A stretch of DNA of 64,000 bases, taken from positions 1-64,000 of the forward strand of contig WNNJ02002043.1 in NCBI GenBank assembly GCA_012934845.2, read 5' to 3'. This stretch comes from Pomphorhynchus laevis (lineage: Eukaryota; Acanthocephala; Palaeacanthocephala; Echinorhynchida; Pomphorhynchidae). Below the pieces are notes generated by a model. It saw only the letters and a program-made list of their open reading frames with translations, was not told where the DNA came from and did no database searches. A program made the position numbers and the translations under genes. Within the stretch, counting starts at the first letter, position 1, and every line of letters begins with the position of its first letter. This document shows positions 34,640 to 44,343 of the stretch, piece after piece.

Positions 34640-37575
34640 GCACGCTTACATGACCACAACAAAACAAGACTATGAATCAGGTGTCGAGAAGGTGTGAACG
34701 GAGGAGGTGTTTAAATGTGATAAAGGAGGGAGCGCGGCAGACGTCGAGAGAAAGTTGATTTCAGGCGAGTAGGGCAGCGACGAGGAAGGATCGGAGACCG
34801 TAGTTGTTGGAGTAATTAGGAACGTGGAGTAAGAGGGTATGACATGAACGAAGCGATAGCGAGGTGGGGCGAGTATCGTCTAAGAAAAGGAAGGTTGATG
34901 AACGATGGGGAGCCGAAAGCGATGAGACGAAAATTAACGAGAAGAAGGCGGAGTTTGATGCGGATGTGGATGGTGGGCCAGGAGAGTTGGGCAAAATATG
35001 TGGATGTGTGGTCGAAGCGACGGAGACGAAAGAGCACTCGAACGGCGGTGTTGATTATTCGTTGTAGGGGTAGGATGATGGATTTTGGAGAATTGGCGAA
35101 AAGGCTAAGGCAGTAATCGATTTTAGGGAAAAGAAGCGATGAAAGAAGAGACATACAAGAACGGAAGTCGATAAGGGGACGGATACGGCGGATGTCACGG
35201 AGAATTAAGTTAGACGAGCGGACCTTGTCACCGACGAAGGGTTTAAGGGACAGGTGATCATCGAAATGGAAGTCTAAGAAAGTGGGTTTGTGGACTATAG
35301 GGATGATCGATGAGGCAAAATATACAGTGGGAGGAGATATGTTTGGTTTACGGGGAAGGGTCCACATTATTTTGGACTTTTCGGGGTTTAGAACGAGATG
35401 GAGATTGGAGAGACGTTTGTGGATAGAAGAAAGACAATTGGAGGCAGAAATGCCGATATCGTGTATGCGATGTGCGGGTGCATGAGCATAGATTAGAATG
35501 TCATCGGCGTATTGCATAACGTTAAAGAAGTAAGGTTTGATAAATAGAGAGAGATCGCCAAGCAAAAGAGAGAAAAGCAAGGGACCTAGGACTGAACCTT
35601 GTGGGACTCCGCAAAAAATAGGGATGAGAGGGAAGGATGATGAATTAGAACAGACGCGAAAGGAACGGTCGGATAGATATGAGTCGAACCATGCTACGGA
35701 GGAGGAAGAAAAGCCGTAATCATAACGAAGGCGAGAAAGGAGGACGGAGTGGTCGACAATGTCGAATGCGGAGGAGAGGTCGAGAGAGATGAGAACACTA
35801 TATAGAGCCTTGTCTCGAGAAATGAGTAAGTCGTTGTACACTTTTATGCATGCGATTTCTGTCGAGTGATTAGAGCGGAAAGCGGATTGGAAAGGAGGGT
35901 ACAGATTGGATGAGGAGAGATAAGCGTTGATTTATATTAAGATGAGGCGTTCTAAGAGCTTTGAATGAGTAGGGAGTAGTGAAATGGGGCGATAGCTAGA
36001 AGGAAGGGAGGGGTCGATCGATTGTTTCTTAAGGAGGGGACGAACGATTGCGGATTTCCAGTGTGAAGGGAAGATACGACTGCGGATGGACGAGTTAAAC
36101 AAGGTTGTGAGAAATGGGGATATCGATGAGCATATAGATTTTAATATGTGGGTAGGCAGGGGATCGGCAGGTGAGGTTTTGTTGGGCAAGGACATGAGGA
36201 CAGATGATACTTCTGTAGGTGAGACAGGGAGAAGATGAAAGAGTTCCGGAAGGATGAGAGTAGACTGGGCAGAGTGGGATAGGATGGAGACCGGGGTGTG
36301 AGAGAGCAGCGTGGATACTTTAGTCTAGAGAAATGACGAATAATTATTGGCATTGATGTTGCACGGCGTAGAGGAACGAGCCTGGATTGAGTTAAAAGTA
36401 TGCCAGAGAGTCTTAGAGTTGGATGAAGTGATGATTTTATGCTGCAAGAAGGAGTTGCATTTGGTACGTAGTAGGTTGAGATGAGCCCGGCGAAGAGCAA
36501 GATAGGAATCACGGAAAGACGGAGTGATCGAGCGGAAATCGCGTTTGAGAGAGCGGTGATAGACTCGAAAATCATGGCGGAGTCGACGCTTTGAGAGTAG
36601 GCATTGGATGTCAAACCATGGGGCACGGTGCAAGCGGCGGTGTTCTTGAGACTTGAAGGGCAAGAGAATATCGAGAGTGGATGTGAGCTCAGGGTCGAAA
36701 AGAAAGGCGAGATCGTGAGGAGATGAATATTTTATTCTGGGTAATGATAGAGACGATTTGAGTAAGGCAGATCGGAGAATGGAGAGGTCAAGATTTCTCC
36801 AATGGCGACGTAGGATTGTAGGTATGTGAGGAGGGGTGTGGTTGCGAGTGAGATCAAGGGTGATAAGAAAGTGATCGGATAGACCAGGATCAGAGATGGA
36901 CAGTGAGGTGTAGGCAGCAAAATGATCGGGGACAGCGATGATGTCGAGTGCCCCACCAAGTATATGTGTGGGGGCAGTGGAGATTAGTTTGTAATTGTAG
37001 TTGGATAGAATGTTGATGAAGCGGATGGAATCTGTGGAAGAGGGGCGGTCTAGGCGGATATTGAAGTCGCCTAGAACGAGTGAAGGGTTTGAGGACAAAG
37101 AACAATGAGAAAGGAGGTCAGCGAGTCCGGTAAAAAATAAGGCTGTACGAGCTGATGAACCAGGACGGTATACAATGGCGAGATCTAGAGTGATCGGGTT
37201 AGAATAACGACAAGTGAGCAATTCAAAAGAGCAAGGACTGAAAGGGGGATTGATTTTGCGAAGAGACGCTGGGTGACGCGCGAATGCGACGATGCCGCCA
37301 TGATTAGAGGATTTAGAAGGGCATGAGCTGAGGGGGCGGGCGGATTCGACTAGGGAGCAACCGGCAGAGAGCAGACGGCGAATGGAAAGGTCGTCGGAAT
37401 CTGAGTGCCAGGATTCAGTGAGGCAGAAGAGATCGATGGATTGCTTGGTGAATAGGTTGAGGATAAGATCGGATTTATTGAGAATAGATCTAGTGTTGAG
37501 GAGACCGAGGCGGAAACCGTGTGCTGTGGCGAAAGAGTCTAGTGGAGAAGACACATAGGAGAGATGGAGCGCCAT
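34640..37575 (-). pseudogene. LINE ORF2: AP endonuclease plus reverse transcriptase
   Basis: The frame begins ATG at 37,575, inside the end of ORF1. The endonuclease lies at 37,575-36,850, with LGLLNTRSI, CLTESWHSD, LVLGDFNIRLD and GLSDHFLITLDL. RT follows with SYRPISLLP (about 36,000), LISLDLSSAFDIVDH (35,780), GVPQGSVLGPLLF (35,600) and the catalytic MQYADDILIY (35,510). The motif set fits the CR1/L2 group. The frame has in-frame stops near 36,325 and 35,932, a frameshift near 34,860, and a Trp codon changed to TGA near 34,760 (compare SWNHLP in the copy at 40,830). It was active until fairly recently but cannot now make a full ORF2. Confidence 0.87.
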
Positions 37576-38564
37576 CGAATTTTTGGACGGGTGTGGACAA
37601 CTTGAAAATTTCCGTCTATGTTTCGGATGGAGAGTGATGTTTCGCCGTTTTCCTCACGACGGCGTTTTTCGATGCGGGCTGAAGAGATTTGAGCGGTTTC
37701 AGAAGGGGCGCGATCGGGGAAAATTCGAGTGGTTGAAGATGACATGAGTTTAATTAGTTGAGAGTGGACAGAAGACGCGTGAGAGCGATGCTTGAAAACA
37801 ATTTTTAGGAGAGGGGGATGGGAAGGAATAGATTGAGAAGATTTGTTTAGACGGATGAATGCGACAGGAGAAATGTCCTTGAAAAAGGATGGTTTATCCG
37901 CAGGAACAATAGACGAGAGGATGGATCTGAAGGCGGAAACATCGTGGTCTAGACGTGCTTGTGGAGATAAGGAGTTAGAAGGCGTGATATTAGTAACAAT
38001 GACGCAACGATCGCGAGAAGCAAAGCGCTTCCGTAAAGGAGGACGACTGACGTGAGTAGGTGAGATCACGATAGAAGAGCTGGCAGTTGATGATTTGGAG
38101 GGATTTGGTTTGACGACGGAAGACATAGAGGATAATGATAATAAAGAGGGTGGCAAGCGATGTGAGGAAAGGTTATGAGTGGAAGGATAGTGGAGGTTGG
38201 TGGAGGTGATTTTGATTGATGGATGCAAGTTATTGAGAAACGAGACGGGAAGGACGGGACGTTGGGTGTCGGGGAGTGAAGATGACATGGAATGGGAAGT
38301 GTATATAGTGGCAGGGTCGGTAGGTGGAGAAAGGACATTAGAAACGACGGGAGTTGTTTGAGTTGACGTGTTGGATGTTGATATGTGCTTATTGGAAAGG
38401 TTGCATATTAGTTTGTTGGCACAAAAACCACATACGAAGTCTTCTTTAGCCTTATTCTTGTCGCAGGTGATTGTTGTCCAGACGCTGCAGTCGTGTATCG
38501 AGCACTGTACTTGCAGTTGTCCATAGTTGGTGTCGGTCTTAGTTGTTTTCTTACGTCCTCCCAT
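37539..38564 (-). CDS. LINE ORF1 (zinc-binding N-terminus)
   Basis: A 341-residue intact frame. The first 60 residues contain paired Cys/His positions (QVQCSIHDCSVW and CGFCANKLIC) that look like a PHD/RING-like metal-binding module, as found in ORF1 of CR1-type elements. A long Ser/Pro/Thr-rich middle follows, then a conserved C-terminal part starting RDRCVIVTNITPSNS with DHDVSAFRSIL. The same C-terminal part occurs in the other LINE at 48,976-49,100 (RDRCVIFANIPESNS, DHDVSRVREVL), so the two elements share this ORF1 family. Its expected role is RNA binding and particle assembly. It overlaps ORF2 by 37 nt in another frame. Confidence 0.8.
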   Translation of the reverse strand: MGGRKKTTKTDTNYGQLQVQCSIHDCSVWTTITCDKNKAKEDFVCGFCANKLICNLSNKHISTSNTSTQTTPVVSNVLSPPTDPATIYTSHSMSSSLPDTQRPVLPVSFLNNLHPSIKITSTNLHYPSTHNLSSHRLPPSLLSLSSMSSVVKPNPSKSSTASSSIVISPTHVSRPPLRKRFASRDRCVIVTNITPSNSLSPQARLDHDVSAFRSILSSIVPADKPSFFKDISPVAFIRLNKSSQSIPSHPPLLKIVFKHRSHASSVHSQLIKLMSSSTTRIFPDRAPSETAQISSARIEKRRREENGETSLSIRNIDGNFQVVHTRPKIRWRSISPMCLLH

Positions 38565-38574
38565 AAACGATGGT

Positions 38575-38745
38575 TGCCGTCGATTGTTGTCGTCGATGGT
38601 TGTCGTCGATGGTTGTCGTCGATGGTTGTCGTCGATGGTTGTCGTCGATGGTTGTCGTCGATGGTTGTCGTCGATGTATATGTATTTGCTTTAGATTGTA
38701 TTTACTTTAGATTGTATTTACTTTAGATTGTATTTACTTTAGATC
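38575..38745 (-). repeat. 5' UTR tandem repeats of the LINE
   Basis: On the plus strand a 13-bp unit, CGTCGATGGTTGT, repeats about seven times (38,591-38,675), followed by about four copies of a 16-bp unit, ATTTACTTTAGATTGT (38,690-38,745). On the element's own strand the 16-mer reads ACAATCTAAAGTAAAT. Closely related words stand upstream of ORF1 in the other CR1-like LINE at 44,722-44,912. Short 5' repeats often act as promoter modules in LINEs; that role is inference. Confidence 0.8.
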
Positions 38746-38784
38746 TCAAATGTATGTTATTTATTGTATGTTATTTTATCTCAA

Positions 38785-38950
38785 ACTTTTTTTAAATTTA
38801 GTAAGTTCTTTATACATATCTTTATTAATTTTATCTTTCCTTTTATAATTGTTTGTTATTTTCATTTTATTTTTAATTTTATCAAATATATAATCTTTCC
38901 AAATTTTTATCTTAGATATATTCGAGCTTTCACTATTAATCAGCTATTAA
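38785..38950 (-). mobile_element. PLE copy B, piece beyond the LINE insertion
   Basis: The sequence continues PLE copy B where it was interrupted at 34,598: TTTAGTAAGTTCTTTATAC, the ATCTTTCC...TTATAATTG stretch and GATATATTCGAGCTTTCAC match 39,335-39,480. It breaks off at about 38,950. About 185 bp of unrelated sequence follows (38,951-39,134), in which I recognise nothing. Confidence 0.8.
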
Positions 38951-39134
38951 TTAGCTTTCACTATTAATCATTTATAGAAAATGGTGTTTCTTGATAGACT
39001 GGACTTTAATTCACGACTTTCAATCACCACGTCACTTCTAGACGACCATTTCAGCATCGAAATGATGAACTACTTCGCAACACTCATAAGTAGAATGAAG
39101 CACCCACTGGTCGTTTCGCTTTTCTATGGTATAT

Positions 39135-39785
39135 TGTGATGTTTTATCCATTATAGAACAGTGACTTGTAATAATTGTTTCCAAACCCAACTCACTACGT
39201 TCATATGTTATGTTTATATTTAAATCATTAGAATTAACCTCTTTCATTAGTATATCATAATAAAACTTTTTGCATATGAAGACCAAGTTATTCCTGGCTT
39301 TATCAATAGTTGTTATTATATAGTTATCCTTTAATTTAGTAAGTTCTTTATACATATCTTTATTAATTTAATCTTTCTTTTTATAATTGTTCGTTATTTT
39401 CATTTTCTTTTTAATTTTATCAAATATATAATCTTTCCAAATTTTTATCTTAGATATATTCGAGCTTTCACTATTAATCAGCTTACTAAAGTAATCATTT
39501 AAGTTATTATATAACGAACTGTAAATTTTATTTTTGTCGTTGTTGTTATTTAATCTATATTTATACCCTTTTGATAGCAGCTTTCTTAATTCACAATTTT
39601 CAATTAATTCTAGATTATGGGTACATATATGTTCATTTATTTTATCAAAACTAAGACTTTTACAATTGCATTCTGTTTCCATTATGTTTCTAATATTATC
39701 GTTACATATTGATTTTAATTATTTATTGTAATTACAAATTTTTCGTCCTAATGGTGGTAGGAGTTTATACCTACCACCATTATAC
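39135..39785 (-). mobile_element. Naiad-like PLE, second tandem piece: N-terminal region
   Basis: The minus-strand frames 39,355-39,140 (NYIITTIDKARNNLVFICKK, an RT-proximal motif) and 39,682-39,368 (CNCKSLSFDKINEH, YKYRLNNNNDKN) are N-terminal parts of the same PLE family. They overlap in content with 34,400-34,598 plus 38,785-38,946, so two copies lie in partial tandem. Partial tandem arrays are usual for PLEs. The piece ends near 39,785 at GGTGGTAGGTATAA, beyond which the LTR fossil resumes. Confidence 0.8.
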
Positions 39786-39789
39786 CTAC

Positions 39790-40570
39790 CACTTGTTCTT
39801 ATATTTGGAGTCAACAAATTTCGATGTTTCGAAATTATATTTGTTCTTATATTTGGAGTCAACAAAGTTCTAGATAGAGAAACGGTAAAAATTGATCGAG
39901 AGAAAGTTGACACTATTCAAAATATTGATCCAACATCACATCCTAAAGAACTTCGAATGTTCCTGAGGACGGTAGGGTTTCTTGAACGCTTTATTCCTCA
40001 TCTGCGGTCATAGTGTGCTAACTTGTATTCGTTGACTAGTGTACGAACGGATTGGAACTGGACAGATCGACATCAAAGCCAATTTGAATTAGTCAAACAA
40101 AGTATGTTAAAACCGAAAATTTTGATACTATATAATGGGAAGAGTAACTTAAAGCTGTATTATGACGCTTGTGAGAAGGGCTTAGGAGTCGTACTGCTTC
40201 AAGAAACTAAAAACAACTGTTATTTGCCAATTGCATACGCGTCAAGAAAATTGAGTAGTGCTGAAATAAATTATTCGCAAATTAACCGGGAGGCACTTGT
40301 TCTTATATTTGGAGTCAAAAAATTTCGATATTTCCTATTGGGTCGGAAGTTCATACTCATCAGTGATCACGAATCCTTAAAATACATATTTGGCAATCAA
40401 CGTAGTTTGCCAAAGATCGTGAATCAGCGTTTACTCAGATGGACCTTATTCTTGGGTCAATTCGATTAAGAGCTCGAATGTATTCCAGGTAAGGAAAAGA
40501 TAATCGCGGATATGCTTCCAGATTTCCATGTTAAGGCAGTGACTATACAGAAACGTCGGGAACAAATGGT
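39790..40570 (+). mobile_element. Ty3/Gypsy fossil: connection and RNase H region
   Basis: After the PLE block the polyprotein sequence resumes. RNase H-like sequence in 40,023-40,469 shows LYYDACEKGLGVVL, PIAYASRKLSSAE, YSQINREALVLIFGVKKFR and LISDHESLKYIFG. All are standard landmarks of Ty3/Gypsy pol. Two short copies of a word from this RNase H (TTCTTATATTTGGAGTCAAC) stand at the PLE boundary, at about 39,795 and 39,841. The region is interrupted again at about 40,575 by a truncated LINE. Confidence 0.82.
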
Positions 40571-40574
40571 ATCT

Positions 40575-40985
40575 GTGTTAATTTATTGTGTGAATCTGTG
40601 TGAATTTATTTATCTATTGTAACACGTCTTCGTCTTCTTATCGTTGCTTTCCGCCTTGTAACTTTTCATACCCCTTCATTTCTCAACCTTCCTTTTCTTG
40701 ATAATTCTCGTCCTGTTTACTGTTCCTTGCGTTCCTGTAATTCCCTTCTTTTACATGTCCCAAACTACTCTACCTCCTTTGGACTCCGCTCCTTCCTGGT
40801 GGCTGCTCCTCTATCGTGGAATCATCTGCCCATTCATATACGCCAATCAACTTCCCTGCAGTGCTTCAAACGACAAATCCGATCCCATTTTAACAATTTA
40901 TCTGCTTGACTTTCTCATTTTTGTTTGTGGACTTGTAAGCGTACAGCTTGTACGCATTTGCCACATTAAATAAATTTGTATTATT
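40575..40985 (+). mobile_element. 5'-truncated CR1/L2-like LINE (3' end only)
   Basis: It encodes the extreme C-terminus of ORF2 (SCNSLLLHVPNYSTSFGLRS, then SWNHLPIHIRQS and SHFNNLSA, stop near 40,908). This aligns with the end of the LINE at 34,600-38,784 (SCHTLLLHVPNYSNNYGLRS). The 3' UTRs also match (TGTAAGCGT...ACGCATTTGCCA). It ends in a (TTA)n-like tail near 40,985. It is inserted in the Ty3/Gypsy fossil, in the opposite orientation to the long LINE copy. Confidence 0.87.
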
Positions 40986-40989
40986 ATTA

Positions 40990-42338
40990 AACACACTAGG
41001 TACACCTTTACTATGTTTAACAGCCATTGGCGAAGCTACGAAACGAGATCTGCTTCTTAAAAAGTATCGCATTATGTATCTACCGGTTTGTCAAACAAAG
41101 CTACAGACTCGGAAATTTATCAATACAGCACAAGACGCAATGAGTTGCCATTTAAAGACGGAATTTTGCTGTTAGGAGCGTTTGTTGTAATTCCAACGAG
41201 TTTAAGGAAAGAAGTTTTGCAAACTTTGCATGCGGGGCATCCGGGTATCTTTGCTATGAAGTAATTATCACGGTATTACGTATGGTGGTCAGGATTGGAT
41301 ATTGATGTTGAGCACTCTGTGCAGAATTTTGACGACTGTCAGCGATTCCGGAATAATGAACCTAACTATCTACTTCACAATTGGCTTATACCAAGTAATA
41401 TATGGACTAGGATTCACGTAGACTTTGCCTGACCATCCAGACAGAAGTACTACTTTGTGGTTCAGTGTGCTCTATCAAAATAGCTAGTGGTTATTAAGAT
41501 GCATTGTAGTAGTGCTTATTCAACCATAAAGGTATTAAGAGAAATATTTGCCAGAAATGAGGTTTCCGAAGAGCTGGTATCAGACAATGGCCCTCCGTTT
41601 CAGCCTTCAGAATTCATGATGTATTGCAGTCGAATGGAGTAAAGCATGTAAGAGTATCTCCGTATCACTCAAGATCAAACGGTCTAGCAGAGAGGTTTAT
41701 TAAAGTCCTAAAGAATAAAGTGATCCCTTACAATATACAAAACGTCCAAAGCGATTGCAGCAATTCTTATTATCATATAGGAACACCCTGCACAGTGCCA
41801 CAGGGAAACCCCCGTCACTTGTCTTTGCTGATCATCGTTTAACTACCTTATTTGATCGTTTAAATCCGAATCTGCGTTCCACACTTGAACGTTATCAAGC
41901 AAATAATAAAATATATTTTGATAAGAAATCAAAACAGAGGGAGTTCCAGGTAAGAGAAAAGGTGTGGTATCGGCAGAAAAATAACAAACCGTGGTCGTCG
42001 GGAGAAATAGAAAAGCGTTCAAACTGGAGATCGTACGACCTGAGCAACGGTGATCAAAATTTCAGGTTACACACTGATATGCTTCGTAAAAGAGACGGAA
42101 TAGAGAAAAGAGAAATTATTAAAGATGAAAACAATGATCCAGAGAAAAAGGATTTAGCACTACCACAGCACATTGAAACAGCTAGTGATCGAAGTCAACA
42201 AATCATTACAAATTCAGAAGATGCCGAAAATCAAGAAAATGATAATTGCCATCGGCAACTACCTAGACGTTCAGAAAGAGTTCGTAAAGTCCCCGTTCAA
42301 TATGGCTGAAATGTGGTTTTGTAAAATACCATGTGCAT
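40990..42338 (+). mobile_element. Ty3/Gypsy fossil: integrase region
   Basis: Landmarks in order: the zinc-finger-like LHAGHPGIFAMK with a later DDCQRFRN; the catalytic-core EELVSDNGPPF near 41,570; RVSPYHSRSNGLAERF near 41,650; and a C-terminal module with FQVREKVWYRQ and FRLHTDMLR. This is typical integrase order for Ty3/Gypsy. The region contains several breaks and is not functional. Overall the element has probably ten or more breaks besides its two insertions. Confidence 0.82.
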
Positions 42339-42552
42339 TAGGGGGAGAGAAATGTTGTGAATGAACACACAGCAAATACATGACAATAACGATTATCATA
42401 AGCAGCAATGTGAATGGCGGTATGCCTTTGTATTTTGACGATATATTTGTAACAGTAACTATTTGTGGACGCTTGTGTTTGTACTAAAAAATAGCATTGA
42501 GCGTTTGAGTTGCAATGTTGGAAAGCACAAGATTAATATCTTCGTAACAACA
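42339..42552 (+). repeat. Polypurine tract and 3' LTR of the Ty3/Gypsy fossil
   Basis: GGGGGAGAGAAA (about 42,341-42,352) is the polypurine tract expected just before a 3' LTR. The LTR runs from TGTTGTGAATG at 42,353 to CAACA at 42,552, about 200 bp. The right boundary is chosen because it gives the TGTTG/CAACA inverted ends also seen in the 5' copy. No clear target-site duplication is seen. Confidence 0.75.
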
Positions 42553-42967
42553 TCTTATTGGTTTCTGTATTGTCTTAAGGGTCGTCTTGATTTATTAGTT
42601 CGTATTCAGCATACCAATAAAATTGGCAGTGTTGGTAACTTAGGATGAAATATATATACTATCTTAGTGTTTAGAATTAATTTCTAATTTCTTCTTGTGT
42701 ATTCGACTTTTGTCGAATACCTAATAATTTAATTAATACCAAATCTCTCTGCCATCACCTCGATGGACGGGGTATTAATAAATACTTCAGATTATTATTG
42801 ACCACATTATAATTACAAAGGACAGAGAACTGTGATACTGCAAGACAGTACCTGTCACGCATTTGCTACTTTGTCTAAGTTACGCTAGGGCACAGTAATA
42901 GTCGCTATTGTGAGTATACAATGCGTAATCACTATAATAACATTACCAGAATGAACAATGAAATAAA
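42553..42967. other. Spacer between LTR fossil and SBDS 3' end
   Basis: No gene is seen. It contains a moderately GC-rich patch with CCATCACCTCGATGG, a short palindrome, at about 42,752-42,766. Otherwise it is AT-rich with no recognised element. Confidence 0.5.
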
Positions 42968-42973
42968 TTTATT
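42968..42973 (-). terminator. Poly(A) signal of SBDS
   Basis: TTTATT on the plus strand (AATAAA on the minus strand) lies 111 bp past the SBDS stop, the nearest canonical signal. Confidence 0.55.
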
Positions 42974-43083
42974 AAGCCTATGCTTAAACATTTTTGCTAA
43001 ATTTAAATTCGAAAATACTAATTTGAAGAGTCCGTAAAGACTTAAATGGAAAAATTAATTTTACTTATTAAACATACTATCGA

Positions 43084-43389
43084 TTAAGAAACTTCATCAT
43101 CGGTTGCTGTAATATCTTTTAATGACAAAATTTCGACATGTCCCTTGCCCTTAGTATGCGCTTGAAGGTATTCCTGCATTAATTTGTATACCCCTGGATC
43201 AGCACATCCAATGATCTCAATTCGTTTATTTTTAAATTCATCCACAAGAACATCATCAAGCATTTCAACTACTCGCTGTCTACATGATTTTGCATCACCG
43301 GTACCGGGTAACGTAATTCTCAGTTTCATCTTTGCCTTTTGAATTGGCAGGATTTCATTTTGCTGGAGTAGCTTGATAACATCCAATGA
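43084..43389 (-). CDS. SBDS ribosome maturation protein, last exon
   Basis: This encodes the C-terminal 101 residues, from SLDVIKLLQQNE to the stop TAA at 43,084-43,086. Conserved SBDS features are KMKLRITLPGTGDA, a basic patch followed by EIIGCADPGVYKLMQEYL, and KGKGHVEILSLKDI near the end (human SBDS has IDPGCFREIDELI and KGKGSLEVLNLKDV in these places). This is the ferredoxin-like domain III, which contacts the ribosome and EFL1. The acceptor is a T-rich tract ending in CAG (minus strand, plus 43,390-43,392). The exon joins in phase 0 to the exon at 58,598-59,053, restoring the KNAKAQ-SLDVIK junction expected from homologues. The frame is intact. Confidence 0.95.
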   Translation of the reverse strand, partial: SLDVIKLLQQNEILPIQKAKMKLRITLPGTGDAKSCRQRVVEMLDDVLVDEFKNKRIEIIGCADPGVYKLMQEYLQAHTKGKGHVEILSLKDITATDDEVS

Positions 43390-43554
43390 CTGAAAAAATC
43401 ATAAAATAAAAAATGACCAGCAAATAATAAAATATTAAAAAAGCACATAGAAAATGAATTTTCATTTTAAATATAAAATTATTAATTGTTATAATAATAT
43501 TTAATATTAATGCATATTTTTATATTAATATATAAAGCCGTAAAGTAAAGGCCG

Positions 43555-43925
43555 TTTCAGTAGACACGCCAGCGTAAACTGCCTTAACCGCATGGCCATG
43601 GATGCTGATAGGTTCCCGTATCGCCTCGAGCCCACAGGTCTGTACCGATCTGATGGAAAGCGGCCCTACGACACTAGGTTGGTCCCCTGGCAAGATGGCA
43701 AACTGCTCGTGTGGGACTTCAATTGCCCTAAACCGATTTTCCTTTCCACTTTGCCATGGCCGTCAATGTTTGCGGATCAGTTGCTAGCAGCCCCGAACAG
43801 GCCAAACGAGCTAAATATAACGAACTCGACAAACGCGATTATTATTTTGCGCTTACCGCTATTAACACATTGGGCTCGTTAGGTCAGGATAATAAAGAGA
43901 TCCTTCGAAGACTAAGCCCATGATT
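43555..43925 (+). mobile_element. Retroelement C-terminal fragment with nuclease-like domain
   Basis: Forward reading gives GLYRSDGKRP, LVPWQDGKLLVWDFNCP and, in a second frame after a slip near 43,770, SPEQAKRAKYNELDKRDYYF and NKEILRRLSP with a stop at 43,923. This pattern (RxDGKRP, PW..G..L.WD, later AK.AKY) is the C-terminus of a family of invertebrate RT-bearing elements. The PD, WD and K positions recall a PD-(D/E)XK restriction-like nuclease; that reading is inference. A relative of the N-terminal part of the family lies at 61,655-62,820. A 5'-truncated dead copy. Confidence 0.65.
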
Positions 43926-44192
43926 AATCTGAACAACCCTGTAGCTCCAAGCAGCCATGTTTTTAATACAACGTCTGAGTGTTGCCGTTCAACGAAGAAA
44001 TACTGCGTGTATGCTCGAAGCAACACACGACAATAACCTTTTTGTTTTTTAGATTGTATTTCAATTTGTAAATTTTATTTCTCTAAAAAATATATAATCA
44101 TAATATTATCATATTATGCTAAAATAAATAATTATGTAATTTATGTGATTTATACATAATAATTGTGATATCGAACTGAGTTATAACGTAAG

Positions 44193-44343
44193 GGATGCCA
44201 GCTAGTAGCAGTATGCCCTTCCTAATATATGAATGTATCAATTATAAAAAAATATCGTATGTTTAATAGATGCTAGCTAGTAGCAGCATGCCCTTCTTAA
44301 TATATAAATGTATCAATTATAAAAAATTATCGTATGTTTAATG
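44193..44343. repeat. Two tandem copies of a 76-bp unit
   Basis: GATGC(C/T)AGCTAGTAGCAG starts at 44,193 and again at 44,269. Each is followed by the ATGCCCTTC, ATGTATCAATTATAAAAAA and CGTATGTTTAAT words. The copies differ at a few bases. No coding content; origin unknown. Confidence 0.85.

Larger units (their letters stand above)
34600..38784 (-). mobile_element. CR1/L2-like LINE, nearly full length, inserted in PLE copy B
   Basis: A two-ORF non-LTR retrotransposon of about 4.2 kb. The 5' region has 13-bp and 16-bp tandem repeats (38,575-38,745). ORF1 is at 38,564-37,539 and ORF2 at 37,575 to about 34,640. The 3' end is TGCCATTTTAAAATAAATCC plus a T run. PLE sequence on both sides (CCTTTAATTT and TTTAGTAAGTTC) is continuous in the uninterrupted homologous stretch at 39,325-39,345. 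The insertion is therefore certain and the duplicated target is short (about AATTT). It is a relatively young-looking copy: long frames survive, with about four lesions in ORF2. Confidence 0.9.

Noticed and set aside
34844-35719. Plus-strand frames opposite the LINE ORF2
   Set aside because: They are antisense shadows of the RT-coding strand, Arg/Glu-rich by complement of Ser/Leu/Pro codons.
38493-38726. Plus-strand frame with repeating VVVDGCRRWLSSM residues
   Set aside because: It is created by the 13-bp minisatellite in the LINE 5' region.
30640-42552. Recently active LTR element
   Set aside because: The LTRs are clearly diverged, the interior has many breaks, and it hosts later insertions. 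It is an old fossil.
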